A program made the position numbers and the translations under genes. The notes beneath the pieces were generated by a model. It was not told the origin of the DNA. It ran no database searches and saw only the letters and a program-made list of their open reading frames with translations. A DNA stretch of 64,000 nucleotides. Origin: Rossellomorea aquimaris. GTDB taxonomy: Bacteria > Bacillota > Bacilli > Bacillales > Bacillaceae_B. The stretch covers positions 1 through 64,000 of the forward strand of contig NZ_MINN01000096.1 in the NCBI RefSeq assembly GCF_001877785.1, given 5' to 3'. This document shows, one piece after another, positions 35,821-44,923 of the stretch. Numbering within the stretch: position 1 is the first letter of the stretch; every line of letters starts with the position of its first letter.

Positions 35821-36939
35821 TTACATAAAGGTAAATGGATTCGTATTAGCCTTTGAGGCAAATATATTTACGATGTATCCCTTTTCTGCACATTTTTTCG
35901 CCAAATACTCTGCAACCCCATCCTTCATGACCTTCTCAATGTGATGGCCGGCATCCACGACATTCAGCCCCATCATCATGGCATCATGGGCAGTGTGAAA
36001 GTAAATATCACCGGATACAAATGCATCTGCTCCCTGCCGTTTGGCTGCAGAAATAAATTTATTCCCATCTCCGCCGAGAACGGCGATCTTCTTTACTTTG
36101 GCTTCCATATCCCCGATGACCCTGATTCCGTCCATACCAAAGGTTTCCTTGACGATCGCGGCAAATTGTTTCAGCGGTACTTCCTCCTGGAGTTTCCCTA
36201 CTCTTCCAAGCCCGAGGGCTTCTCCTTTATTTTCAAGGGAATAAATATCATAGGCCACTTCTTCGTACGGATGGTGGGTGAACATCGCTTTCAGTACCTT
36301 TTTTTCAAGTGAGCGGGGGTAGATCGTTTCTATCTTTTCTTCACTGACCTCTTCAAGTTTCCCCTTCTGACCGATATGGGGATCTGTTCCTTCACCTGGC
36401 AAAAACCTGCCCGTTCCTTCTGTCGAAAAGCTGCAGTGGGAGTAATTCCCGATGTGACCGGCACCCGCTTTGCCCAATGCATTCCTCAGCTCTTCACTGT
36501 TCTCCTTCGGAACATATACGACGAGCTTTCTTAGTTGTTCAGAATGCGTTGGAAGCAATACAGACGTTTCTTGGAGGTTCAGGGCATCTGCAAGAAGATC
36601 GTTAACCCCTCCTGCAGCCACATCCAGATTTGTATGGGCAGCATAAACAGCAATGTCATGTTTGATCAGCTTCTCGATCATTCTCCCTTGATAGGTGTCT
36701 GTATGGATCGACCTAAGCGGCCTGAACAATGGCGGGTGATGGGCTATGATGAGCTTCACATTGTTTTTGATAGCTTCATCCACGACGTTCTCAAGTACAT
36801 CCAATGTAATCATGACATTTTCCACTTTCTCATTCAGTTTCCCTATCTGCAGACCGATCGGGTCACCCTCTTCTGCCAGATGTTTCGGAGAAAACTCTTC
36901 AAAGAGTTGAATGATTTCGTGTCCGTTTACCGTTTTCAT
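35821..36939 (-). CDS. yqfO: Nif3/DUF34 family protein YqfO
   Basis: Residues 1-125 and 250-372 form the split Nif3 metal-binding domain (AHHPPLFRPL, YAAHTNLDVAAGGVND, GDIYFHTAHDAMMMG, DAGHHIEK supply the His/Asp/Glu ligands). The CutA-like insert lies between. Databases often name it GTP cyclohydrolase 1 type 2, a role not firmly shown in Bacillus. The ATG overlaps the trmK stop (ATGA), so the two are translated together. Confidence 0.93.
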   Translation of the reverse strand: MKTVNGHEIIQLFEEFSPKHLAEEGDPIGLQIGKLNEKVENVMITLDVLENVVDEAIKNNVKLIIAHHPPLFRPLRSIHTDTYQGRMIEKLIKHDIAVYAAHTNLDVAAGGVNDLLADALNLQETSVLLPTHSEQLRKLVVYVPKENSEELRNALGKAGAGHIGNYSHCSFSTEGTGRFLPGEGTDPHIGQKGKLEEVSEEKIETIYPRSLEKKVLKAMFTHHPYEEVAYDIYSLENKGEALGLGRVGKLQEEVPLKQFAAIVKETFGMDGIRVIGDMEAKVKKIAVLGGDGNKFISAAKRQGADAFVSGDIYFHTAHDAMMMGLNVVDAGHHIEKVMKDGVAEYLAKKCAEKGYIVNIFASKANTNPFTFM

Positions 36940-37649
36940 TTGGAAAGAACCTCCTCAACCATTTGGATTTTATCCATTAATTCAGCTTTTCGTTCATTCA
37001 GCGCATCTGTTTGCTCTGCTTTTTCCATGTTGGACATTATATTTTTCCACTGGGCACTCTCCTGTGTCCATTTCTTTCTGAACGCCTCATTTCGTTCCTG
37101 CATTAAGAAAGGCCCGAGCAGGAGTTCTTTTTGGCGTTCGTCCTCTGAGTATGGTCGGTCGGATTCTCCCCTGTCGGCAGTCAGTATTTCATACACTTTG
37201 CCGTCTTCTTCGATAATTTCTTCGGCTGTCAGCTCCCAGCCGTTTTGGAGAAGCCATACCCGAATCGATTTGGCACTGACATTCGGCTGAAGGATCAACC
37301 TTTTCACAGACGCAAGCTTATCCTTTCCCTCTTCCAATATAGTAGCGATAAGAGCTCCGCCCATCCCTGCTATCGTTATGCAGTCCACTTCTCCCGGTGC
37401 AACGACCTCGAGCCCATTGCCGAGCCTGACCTCGATTTTATCCTGGAGGCAGGCATCTTTCACCTGCTTCTCTGCTGAAAGATAAGGGCCTTTCACGACT
37501 TCGCCTGCTATGGCCGTTTCGGCTATTCCTTTTCTTAATGCATAACAGGGAAGATATGCGTGATCTGATCCGATATCAGCAATCCTTGAACCTGCGGGTA
37601 TATATGAAACGACCGTTTCTAAACGTTTGGATAATTGTTCTATATTCAT
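36936..37649 (-). CDS. trmK: tRNA (adenine(22)-N1)-methyltransferase TrmK (YqfN)
   Basis: The Rossmann methyltransferase begins ADIGSDHAYLP (SAM motif I) and has ITIAGMGGALIATIL (motif IV region) and LQPN. TrmK methylates N1 of A22 in tRNA. The C-terminal helical coiled coil (about residues 170-235) is a family hallmark. The ATG at 37649 follows AAGGTGAAG. Operon with yqfO. Confidence 0.95.
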   Translation of the reverse strand: MNIEQLSKRLETVVSYIPAGSRIADIGSDHAYLPCYALRKGIAETAIAGEVVKGPYLSAEKQVKDACLQDKIEVRLGNGLEVVAPGEVDCITIAGMGGALIATILEEGKDKLASVKRLILQPNVSAKSIRVWLLQNGWELTAEEIIEEDGKVYEILTADRGESDRPYSEDERQKELLLGPFLMQERNEAFRKKWTQESAQWKNIMSNMEKAEQTDALNERKAELMDKIQMVEEVLSK

Positions 37650-37718
37650 GACTTCACCTTTTTATTTTGATTTAATACTTAGTATGTACGTTTTACATTC
37701 TATCTGACTTTCTTCCAT

Positions 37719-37757
37719 AAAAAAAGTCCTTTGCCCTATTAGACAAAGAACCTTTTT
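37719..37757 (-). terminator. Terminator of cccA
   Basis: On the minus strand AAAGG-TTCTTTGTC pairs across a TAATAGGG loop with CAAAGGACTTT, then runs into T's (A run at 37719-37725). Confidence 0.75.
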
Positions 37758-37768
37758 AAGCGTATACA

Positions 37769-38140
37769 TTATTTAAGTGATTTGACCCATTCTGCCATTG
37801 CATCGAGATTTTCGTCAGCAACTAGGCCGGCAGGCATTGCGCCTTTACCATTTTTAATGGTCTCTTTAATCTCATCAACAGATTTGTCTGTGCCTTTCAG
37901 AGCCGGACCCATTCCGCCTTCATAGTTCCCACCGTGACAAGACAGACAGTTGTCTTTGTAAGTTTGCTCAGGATCAAACTCGCCGCTTGAAGCCTGTTCT
38001 TCCTTACCGCCTTTTTCCCCGTGTTCCGCTTCTTTCGCTTTTTCATCAGCATTGTTCAGGCCTTCAAGAGACATGAAGAATACAAGGCCGATCCCCATAG
38101 CCATGATCAGAATGAATGGAATGATTGGATTACGATTCAT
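37769..38140 (-). CDS. cccA: Cytochrome c550 (CccA)
   Basis: One N-terminal membrane anchor (about residues 6-24), an acidic Glu/Lys/Gly linker, and a small class I cytochrome c domain with the heme site CLSCH and distal methionine in GAMPAGL. The domain faces the outside and carries electrons to cytochrome oxidase. Place before sigA matches B. subtilis. The ATG follows AGGAGGTTAAA. Confidence 0.95.
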   Translation of the reverse strand: MNRNPIIPFILIMAMGIGLVFFMSLEGLNNADEKAKEAEHGEKGGKEEQASSGEFDPEQTYKDNCLSCHGGNYEGGMGPALKGTDKSVDEIKETIKNGKGAMPAGLVADENLDAMAEWVKSLK

Positions 38141-38317
38141 GATTTAACCTCCTTTATGTACAACATCCAAAATAGTGCTAGTAAACACCTTATATTTTAC
38201 TTTAAAAAGGGACAAAGGAAAAGTCCTATAGATTAACTTTTCCATCTTTCTCACAAATTAGACACATTTGTTTGCTTTTCTTGTTCTTACTATCTTAGAT
38301 TGTACTTTTAATATCCG

Positions 38318-38360
38318 CTTTTGGTTTCAATGCAGGACTTCGCTTTCCGCGGGTGACTCG
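38318..38360. repeat. Remnant of dispersed repeat left end
   Basis: TTTCAATGCAGGACTTCGCTTTCCGCGGG (split: TTTCAATGCAGGACTTCG then CTTTCCGCGGG) matches the left ends of the elements at 22043 and 38483. The rest of the element is missing. Confidence 0.5.
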
Positions 38361-38482
38361 GGGGCTTCCTGATAAAATCGAAACCGTCAAATTATTGTCA
38401 CCCACAGGTTTTGGTTGTATTGTTAGGCACCATTAATTAGAGAAGAAATTTTGACTTCTCAACTTATTTGATTCCATTCATC

Positions 38483-38866
38483 ACCGCTATTGATTTCCGC
38501 GCAAAACTTCGCTTTCCGCAGGCGGTTGGTGAGCCTCCTCGGCTTCGCCTGCGGGTTAGAAAAGTGGAAGGGCTTTGGTCAGAGGCGGGTGGCATAAGGC
38601 GAATCGCCCACGAAGGCGTTCTTTGCCTTCTTGGGCGAGTTGACTTATGACATGTGCCTCTAAGCCCTGGAGCTGGACAAACAGAAAAGCGCAGGCGGCT
38701 CGCCCAGAGGCGACAAGCATAAGGCGAGCAAGCCGGAAAGGCGCTTTTTGCCTTTCTGGATTGATTGTCTTATGACCTCGAGCCTCTAGCCGCCGGAGCT
38801 GGACAAGTCTCACCTAACACGCTTTTCCCGCAGGAGTCTACGTTTTGCACTCCAATCAATCGCTGG
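38483..38866. repeat. Composite repeat island with two tandem 122-bp units
   Basis: The outer ends are imperfect inverted repeats: left CGCTATTGATTTCCGCGCAA against right TTGCACTCCAATCAATCGCTG read in reverse complement, with TTCGCTTTCCGCAGG against CCCGCAGGAGTCTACG. Inside, two diverged direct copies lie at 38559-38680 and 38684-38806, each starting AGAAAAG and ending GGAGCTGGACAA, each with GCATAAGGCGA and an AAGGCG-n-TTTGCCTT hairpin. The whole 38141-39184 gap (over 1 kb) shows no gene I can support. Confidence 0.8.
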
Positions 38867-39133
38867 AACCGTTTATGAATATGGCTGAGTCTACACATTG
38901 TTAGATCACGGCACGAAGGCAAAAATCTCTACTGCGGTTAGCACTCTGATATTCACCAAAAAACATAGATCATTAAACATTGGGAGGACTTTCAACTTCC
39001 TGCATAAAGGCTCAAAAAAGCCGGCTAACTCTCTCTCTCCAGCTGGAAGCAATGAATAACAAATCTGTGTCATTCATCTTACCGACAAACACTCTTCTTG
39101 AAAATATAATAAAACATTGCTCTTTATTAACAA

Positions 39134-39178
39134 CTACAAAGAGCTGCAGGTGCGGTTAGCCAGCCTGCAGCTCTTTTG
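39134..39178 (-). terminator. Terminator of the acyl-CoA dehydrogenase gene
   Basis: AAAGAGCTGCAGG (39138-39150) pairs perfectly with CCTGCAGCTCTTT (39163-39175). It sits just past the stop codon at 39185. Confidence 0.85.
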
Positions 39179-39184
39179 TGGGGG

Positions 39185-40330
39185 TTAGTTATTTACGCCG
39201 ATCAGGCGGGAGATGACCATACGCTGGACTTCGGATGTTCCTTCTCCGATTTCGAGCAGCTTGGCATCACGCATGTATCTTTCGACGTGATATTCTTTCA
39301 TGTAGCCGTAGCCCCCGTGGATCTGGATTGCTTCATCAGCTACTTCCATGCTGATTTCGGAGGCATACAGTTTGCACATGGACGCTTCTTTAGAGAATGG
39401 TCTTCCTTGATCCTTAAGCCATGCAGCTTTGTGGACCATATTGCGGGCAAGTTCGATTTTCATTGCCATATCAGCCAGTTTAAACTGGGTGACCTGGAAC
39501 TCGGAAAGCGTCTTGCCAAACTGTTTCCTTTCCTTGGAATATTGCAATGCTTTATCGAACGCGGCCTGGGCCACGCCTACAGCCATTGCACCGATACCGA
39601 TGCGGCCGCCGTCAAGTGTGACGAGGAATTGTTTAAATCCTTCCCCGCGTTTACCAAGGAGGTTCTCTTTTGGAACTTCTACATCTTCAAGGACCAATTC
39701 AGTCGTATTGGAAGAATGCAGCCCCATTTTTTCGTAGTTGTCAATCACAGTGAATCCCTTTGCCTTGGTAGGCGCTATGATCGCACTTATCTCTTTCCTG
39801 CCGTTTTCTCTGCCTGTTATTGCAGTCAGCGCCAGGTGGTCAGCATAGCTTGCATTGGTAATATAACATTTGTTGCCGTTGATGACCCATTTATCCCCTT
39901 TATCCTCCGCAGTGGTTTGTGTCCCTCCTGCATCAGATCCTGCATTGGGTTCCGTCAACCCGAAGGCTCCGAAGGATTCCCCTGTACAAATCGGAGTAAG
40001 ATACTTTTCCTTTTGTTCATGAGTACCGAACAAATTGATTGGAGCGCCTCCTAATGAAATATGTGCAGAATATGTGATCCCGGTAGAAGCACATGCCCTG
40101 CTCAACTCTTCCGTCACAATCGCAAAGCTGACCGTATCCGCCCCTGCACCTCCGTATTCTTCCGGAAATGGAAGGCCCATCATCCCCAAATCAGCGAGTT
40201 TTTTAAAGATTTCTTTCGGAAATTCCTTGGTGCGGTCCCTGTCCAATGCGCCGGGAGCGACTTCCTCCTCAGCAAATTCACGGATTGTTTTTTTGATCAT
40301 TGCCTGTTCTTGCGTTAAGTCAAAATTCAT
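39185..40330 (-). CDS. Acyl-CoA dehydrogenase
   Basis: This 381-residue flavoprotein has the ACAD pattern GAFGLTEPNAGSDAGG (FAD/substrate), KCYITNA, QFGKTLSEFQ and QIHGGYGYMKEYHVERY. The catalytic base is the Glu of GEGTSEVQR near the C-terminus. It oxidises acyl-CoA to enoyl-CoA; short or branched chains fit the family but are not provable. It is isolated between cccA and the sigA region with the repeat island on one side, and I do not recall it at this place in B. subtilis, so it may have been inserted or relocated. The ATG follows AAGGGGGAT. Confidence 0.93.
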   Translation of the reverse strand: MNFDLTQEQAMIKKTIREFAEEEVAPGALDRDRTKEFPKEIFKKLADLGMMGLPFPEEYGGAGADTVSFAIVTEELSRACASTGITYSAHISLGGAPINLFGTHEQKEKYLTPICTGESFGAFGLTEPNAGSDAGGTQTTAEDKGDKWVINGNKCYITNASYADHLALTAITGRENGRKEISAIIAPTKAKGFTVIDNYEKMGLHSSNTTELVLEDVEVPKENLLGKRGEGFKQFLVTLDGGRIGIGAMAVGVAQAAFDKALQYSKERKQFGKTLSEFQVTQFKLADMAMKIELARNMVHKAAWLKDQGRPFSKEASMCKLYASEISMEVADEAIQIHGGYGYMKEYHVERYMRDAKLLEIGEGTSEVQRMVISRLIGVNN

Positions 40331-40490
40331 CCTTATCCCCCTTGTATTAACTTGATGAATGAAAGCCTGATTCGACTCAGACTGTTAATCGCGCAAGCCT
40401 GTCAACATATCTATGAATGCGCTCTCATTACTATTATAAGAGGGAATGGTGAATTTTCTCAACTTTAAAAAACTTTTTAAAATTCAGAAG

Positions 40491-41033
40491 TTATCGTAAT
40501 ATAGAAAACAGGATGATAAGAATACCCAATGCTCCGGATAATGTGAAATAAAGGAGCTTTCGCTTCCATCCCAATATCATCCACAAAATACAGTTTAAAA
40601 TCAATACAGCATAGGTTACGGACCGGGAACCGTCAAACAAAGATTCCGAGATATTCAAGGAAAGGATCAGGATGAGAAAAGCTGCAGCAATATGAATAAA
40701 TGGAGTCGAGATTTTTTTCTTAGTATAATAAATTCGCATTCCAAATAATGATACGACAAAACCTGTCAAAATCGCTGTTTGCAAAACGACTGACAATTCA
40801 GTAAAATAAATGACAAATAATGAAAATGAAATGATGAAAGCTGAAAGCAGAATGGCCGTGATGCTGTGATTACTGTTTCTTTTATCAGCAGTTGTATCCT
40901 GAATAGGGTCATTGCCATTTGTATACAGCGCCAGCAAATAGTCGCAATATTGATCAGGAAGCATATTATTCTGCTTCCAAAACTTGATCTCATTGACTAT
41001 CACAGCTTCTCTTCCCTGTTTAGATTTAGACAT
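40491..41033 (-). CDS. Unknown membrane protein upstream of the sigA terminator
   Basis: The first 55 residues are soluble and contain a helical KFWKQNNMLPDQYCDYLLALY stretch seen at the start of DUF2157-type membrane proteins. Five hydrophobic segments follow (about residues 58-76, 80-98, 108-126, 135-150, 157-178). I do not recognise a specific family. It has its own weak AAAGTGAG site and lies between acyl-CoA dehydrogenase and sigA. Confidence 0.7.
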   Translation of the reverse strand: MSKSKQGREAVIVNEIKFWKQNNMLPDQYCDYLLALYTNGNDPIQDTTADKRNSNHSITAILLSAFIISFSLFVIYFTELSVVLQTAILTGFVVSLFGMRIYYTKKKISTPFIHIAAAFLILILSLNISESLFDGSRSVTYAVLILNCILWMILGWKRKLLYFTLSGALGILIILFSILR

Positions 41034-41106
41034 AGTGAACTCACTTTCTGAGAATTGACCTTTATGTTCTATTCGTCAAATGTCAGGATAACTCCTTTAA
41101 AATCCA

Positions 41107-41141
41107 TCAAAAAAACCTCTGCCATTTGCATGGCAGAGGTT
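41107..41141 (-). terminator. Terminator of sigA
   Basis: AACCTCTGCCAT (41114-41125) pairs perfectly with ATGGCAGAGGTT (41130-41141), and the minus transcript then has seven U's. Confidence 0.92.
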
Positions 41142-41148
41142 GGAGATT

Positions 41149-42279
41149 CTATTCCAGGAAATCCTTCAGTCGTTTACTGCGGCTCGGGTGGCGCAATTTA
41201 CGAAGTGCTTTCGCTTCTATCTGACGAATACGTTCCCGTGTTACTCCAAACACTTTTCCAACTTCCTCGAGAGTACGGGTTCTTCCATCATCCAGCCCGA
41301 AGCGTAAACGAAGGACGTTTTCCTCACGGTCGGTAAGGGTATCAAGGACATCTTCCAATTGTTCTTTCAGCAATTCATAAGCTGCATGCTCAGAAGGAGA
41401 CTGAGCTTCTGCATCCTCAATGAAATCTCCGAGATGAGAGTCATCTTCTTCACCGATCGGGGTTTCAAGGGACACAGGCTCCTGGGCAATCTTTAAGATT
41501 TCCCTGACTTTTTCAGGAGTCAGATCCATTTCCTCAGCAATTTCCTCCGGTGCCGGCTCACGTCCGAGGTCCTGAAGCAATTGTCTTTGGACACGGATCA
41601 ATTTATTGATTGTTTCAACCATATGAACCGGAATACGGATTGTTCTTGCCTGGTCTGCAATGGCGCGCGTGATCGCCTGGCGGATCCACCATGTGGCATA
41701 GGTACTGAATTTATACCCCTTACGGTAATCAAATTTTTCCACGGCTTTGATCAGACCCATATTCCCTTCTTGAATCAGATCAAGGAAAAGCATTCCGCGG
41801 CCTACATATCTCTTGGCGATGCTGACTACAAGACGCAGGTTAGCTTCTGCCAGACGGCGCTTGGCTTCTTCATCTCCATCTTCGATTCTTTTCGCAAGAT
41901 TGATTTCTTCTTCCGCGGACAGGAGATCGACTCTTCCGATTTCCTTCAGGTACATTCTGACGGGGTCATTTATCTTAACTCCCGGAGGGACACTTAAATC
42001 ATTTAAGTTGAATTCTTCCTCTTCTTCTTTCTCCAGTTCATTGGCACCCGGATCGTCATCTTCTTCATTTTCATTAATGATTTCTACACCCTGTTCACCT
42101 AAGTGGTCGTAGAACTCATCCATTTGATCTGAGTCCAATTCAAAACCGGACAGCTTATCAGCGATATCCTCGTAAGTAAGGACGCCTCTTTTCTTTCCTT
42201 GATTCACTAAAAATTCTTTCACCTGATCAACAGATAATTCAGACGCTATTTGTTTGGAACGCGCGGACTTTTCAGCCAT
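41149..42279 (-). CDS. sigA: RNA polymerase principal sigma factor SigA (RpoD)
   Basis: Regions 1.1 (residues about 15-60), 1.2 ([16 protein letters not shown]), 2 ([38 protein letters not shown]), 3 and 4.2 ([30 protein letters not shown]) are complete. It recognises housekeeping promoters such as those listed here. The ATG at 42279 follows GGAGGGGAACAA; the frame upstream to 42297 covers that site and is not coding. Operon with dnaG, as in B. subtilis. Confidence 0.97.
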   Translation of the reverse strand: MAEKSARSKQIASELSVDQVKEFLVNQGKKRGVLTYEDIADKLSGFELDSDQMDEFYDHLGEQGVEIINENEEDDDPGANELEKEEEEEFNLNDLSVPPGVKINDPVRMYLKEIGRVDLLSAEEEINLAKRIEDGDEEAKRRLAEANLRLVVSIAKRYVGRGMLFLDLIQEGNMGLIKAVEKFDYRKGYKFSTYATWWIRQAITRAIADQARTIRIPVHMVETINKLIRVQRQLLQDLGREPAPEEIAEEMDLTPEKVREILKIAQEPVSLETPIGEEDDSHLGDFIEDAEAQSPSEHAAYELLKEQLEDVLDTLTDREENVLRLRFGLDDGRTRTLEEVGKVFGVTRERIRQIEAKALRKLRHPSRSKRLKDFLE

Positions 42280-42312
42280 TTGTTCCCCTCCTTCCAACTT
42301 CCTTGAACAACT

Positions 42313-44124
42313 TTATAAAGACTTACGCAGCTGTAAGATTTCCATTGCTATTTGTGCTTCTTTACGGTAATCATTTTGCCTCTGTGCTTCTTTTCTTTCG
42401 GATTCCTTTTCTTTTATCCTCAACATCTTTTGATGTTTTAAGACGGACTGCACATAATCCAGCAGCTCTTGATCCGTACATTCATCGCTGATGGACATCA
42501 TTTCAATTTCTGTGACAATCCTCCGCAGACGTTCATCAGGCAGGAACCCTATGAAAGAACTGGTCCCCGGAGGCATCCCTTCCTCATAATAACCGAATAA
42601 ATAAGTAATAATGGCTTGATGCTCATCAATATTAAGGTGGGTGCCGTCAAGCCAGTCCTGAACCTTAAAGGCTATATTGGGATCTTTAAGCATATAGGCA
42701 ATGAGACGCCTTTCCGCAGTCTGATATGCAGGCAGGAGTTTTGTCTGCACGTTGGGACGATACGGCTTTGGTGCCGGAGCCTTCTTGGCAGGCTTTGAAT
42801 TCCCCTTCAGGGCGCCGCCTATCTCAGCAAGCTGCTGCTGGAGGGCTTCTAAAGAAACATCGAATTCTTCTGCCAGATATCTAAGGTAATAGTCCTTTTC
42901 GACTGCGTTCGTAAGGTGGATGATTTCCTTAAGTATGTCTTCTATATACTGAAGGCGGTCTCCTTCATCATTCAAATTTTTATTCAGCTTATAATACCTG
43001 AGCTTAAATGCCATAAACGTCAAACTGGCCCCTATTACATCCTGTTGAAACTTCTCTTTGCCATATTTTGAAATGTAGTCATCAGGGTCCAGACGTTCAG
43101 GTATCATCGCCACCCGTATGGATAACTGGTGGTTGAGGAGCAGATTACCCGCCCTGAACGCAGCTTCCACACCGGCGAAATCACCATCGTAGCATATGAC
43201 AACGGAGTCGGTCAGCCGCTTGATCAATCCAATCTGTCCTTCTGTCAATGATGTCCCCATTGTGGCTACACCATTTTCAACAGAAGCACCACTGGCCGAT
43301 ATCACGTCTGCAAATCCTTCGAAAAGGATGATTTGCTGCTTTCTTCTAATAATCGTCCTTGACTCATGAAAATTATAAAGAATACGGCTTTTGTTAAAAA
43401 TCTTTGTTTCAGGGCTATTCAGGTATTTAGGCTCATCATCAGAATGAAGGCTTCTGCCGGAAAACCCCACTACTTTTCCTTTAGGGTTGGTAATGGGGAA
43501 CATAATCCTTCCCCTGAAGCGGTCGAGGAATGATTGGTCTTTTTCCCTTCTGACCAATAATCCGGCTGCTTCCATCAAATCGAGCGAGTACCCTCTCTTT
43601 TGCAGGAACTTGACTGTGAAATCCCAGCTCGGCAAGGACCAGCCAATCTGGAACTTGCTGATACTCTCTGTCGTGAAGCCCCTTGAAAGTAAATATTCAA
43701 GAGCTTCCTGACCCTCCTTTGTATTTAAGAGGAGATGATGGTAAAATTTACTTAACAGCTCATGAGCCTGAAGCATTTGCTTTTCGTCTTCCCGCGGCGG
43801 CGCTTCCTGTTCACCAGAAGCCGAGGGGACAGAAATTTCTTCCCCGATCTTACTTCCGAGCTTACGTGCCGCTTCAACGAATGACAGGCCGTCTACGTCC
43901 ATCAGGAATGTAAAGGCATTTCCTCCCGCTCCGCAGCCAAAACAATGAAATATTTGTTTGTCCGGCGATACAGAGAAGGATGGTGTGTTTTCCCCGTGAA
44001 AAGGACACAGGCCGAAATAATTACGGCCCTGCTTCTTAAGCTGTACATAATCACTGACAACATCTACGATATCCGTAGAGGATAGGATTTTATTTATTGT
44101 TTCTTCAGGGATTCTATCAGACAC
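42313..44124 (-). CDS. dnaG: DNA primase
   Basis: The zinc-binding domain LCPFHGENTPSFSVSPD with HCFGCGAGG opens the protein; the TOPRIM core shows LFEGFADVI and CYDGDFAGVEAAF; a helicase-binding C-terminal domain follows. It makes primers for the replisome. The GTG start at 44124 follows AGGTGATATACA. It is followed after 33 bases by sigA. Confidence 0.96.
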   Translation of the reverse strand: MSDRIPEETINKILSSTDIVDVVSDYVQLKKQGRNYFGLCPFHGENTPSFSVSPDKQIFHCFGCGAGGNAFTFLMDVDGLSFVEAARKLGSKIGEEISVPSASGEQEAPPREDEKQMLQAHELLSKFYHHLLLNTKEGQEALEYLLSRGFTTESISKFQIGWSLPSWDFTVKFLQKRGYSLDLMEAAGLLVRREKDQSFLDRFRGRIMFPITNPKGKVVGFSGRSLHSDDEPKYLNSPETKIFNKSRILYNFHESRTIIRRKQQIILFEGFADVISASGASVENGVATMGTSLTEGQIGLIKRLTDSVVICYDGDFAGVEAAFRAGNLLLNHQLSIRVAMIPERLDPDDYISKYGKEKFQQDVIGASLTFMAFKLRYYKLNKNLNDEGDRLQYIEDILKEIIHLTNAVEKDYYLRYLAEEFDVSLEALQQQLAEIGGALKGNSKPAKKAPAPKPYRPNVQTKLLPAYQTAERRLIAYMLKDPNIAFKVQDWLDGTHLNIDEHQAIITYLFGYYEEGMPPGTSSFIGFLPDERLRRIVTEIEMMSISDECTDQELLDYVQSVLKHQKMLRIKEKESERKEAQRQNDYRKEAQIAMEILQLRKSL

Positions 44125-44174
44125 TGTATATCACCTGGTTCTCTTTTCCCTCTTAATGCATTCGATATGGATGA

Positions 44175-44662
44175 TCATTCTCCTGCAATCTTCGACAAGA
44201 TTTTCTCGAACTGCGCTGAAAATTCTTTCCGGTCATCATCCGTAAAAGGCTTTGGCCCTTTACCATAATTCCCTTTCCGTCTTTCCTTCGCTGCCACATA
44301 ACGATAATCGAGCGCTGTCACGATGCTCTCTTCTCTGTAAACCTTTCCCCTGGGGGATAGGACATAAACTTTTTTCGGCAGCACCAAGCTTGCGAGTCCA
44401 ATATCCTGTGTCACCAGAATATCGTTTGTCCGGACATGGTTCATGATATAAAGATCTGCTGCTTCTTTCTCGCTGTCCACATAAACCCATCTTCCTTCAT
44501 CAGGGCTATTCTTCCTATGGGCATGGGAAGCAACAAAAACCACTTCAAAACCAAAATCCCCGGAAATCCGGATGATTTCCTGTTTGACCGGGCAAGCATC
44601 GGCATCTACAAATACTGTAGATTTTAATTTGCTATTACTAACTATTCTACATCACTCCGCAT
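44175..44662 (-). pseudogene. yqxD: YaiI/YqxD (DUF188) gene with apparent 5' frameshift
   Basis: The frame from 44651 to 44175 encodes a full DUF188 protein, including the conserved STVFVDADACPVKQEII start and later DIGLASL and GDRR-like segments. No ATG, GTG or TTG precedes that start in frame: the first is the GTG at 44543, inside the domain. A strong site GAGGAGAGAAGG and ATG lie at 44662, but one base out of frame, and that short frame stops at TAG after six codons. One missing base between 44662 and 44652 would restore a normal gene. Either a sequencing error, a real frameshift, or a non-standard start; function of the family is unknown. Lies just upstream of dnaG. Confidence 0.7.
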
Positions 44663-44879
44663 TATCCTTCTCTCCTCAGGAACTTTTCCCGGGAATTCAG
44701 GTAGAATATCGAAAAAAATTTGAGACGAGGCTTGACATATCACAATAATTAGTTTATTCCTTAAGACTTTAGTCTAAACCTATTTTAAATATTTTTATCA
44801 CAATTTTTTATTATAGTACAATCGGACAAGTTTGACCACTAATTTACCCCAAAGAATTTTTTGGATGTTTTAAACAAAA

Positions 44880-44921
44880 GTAAAGAACGATCCTCGCCGT
44901 AAATGGGACAGGATCGTTCTT
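44880..44921 (-). terminator. Terminator of ppsR
   Basis: AAGAACGATCCT (44883-44894) pairs perfectly with AGGATCGTTCTT (44910-44921), next to the ppsR stop codon; U-rich sequence follows on the minus strand. Confidence 0.85.
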
Positions 44922-44923
44922 GA

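Noticed and set aside
36535-37290. 251-codon + strand frame across yqfO and trmK
   Set aside because: Antisense to two well-recognised genes; its composition is that of a complementary-strand shadow.
38468-38813. Open frames on both strands in the 38 kb repeat island
   Set aside because: They follow the GC-rich repeat units and are low-complexity artefacts; no ribosome-binding site or family match.
39176-40054. 292-codon frame on the + strand opposite acyl-CoA dehydrogenase
   Set aside because: It is a shadow of a strongly conserved enzyme on the other strand, with no initiation site.
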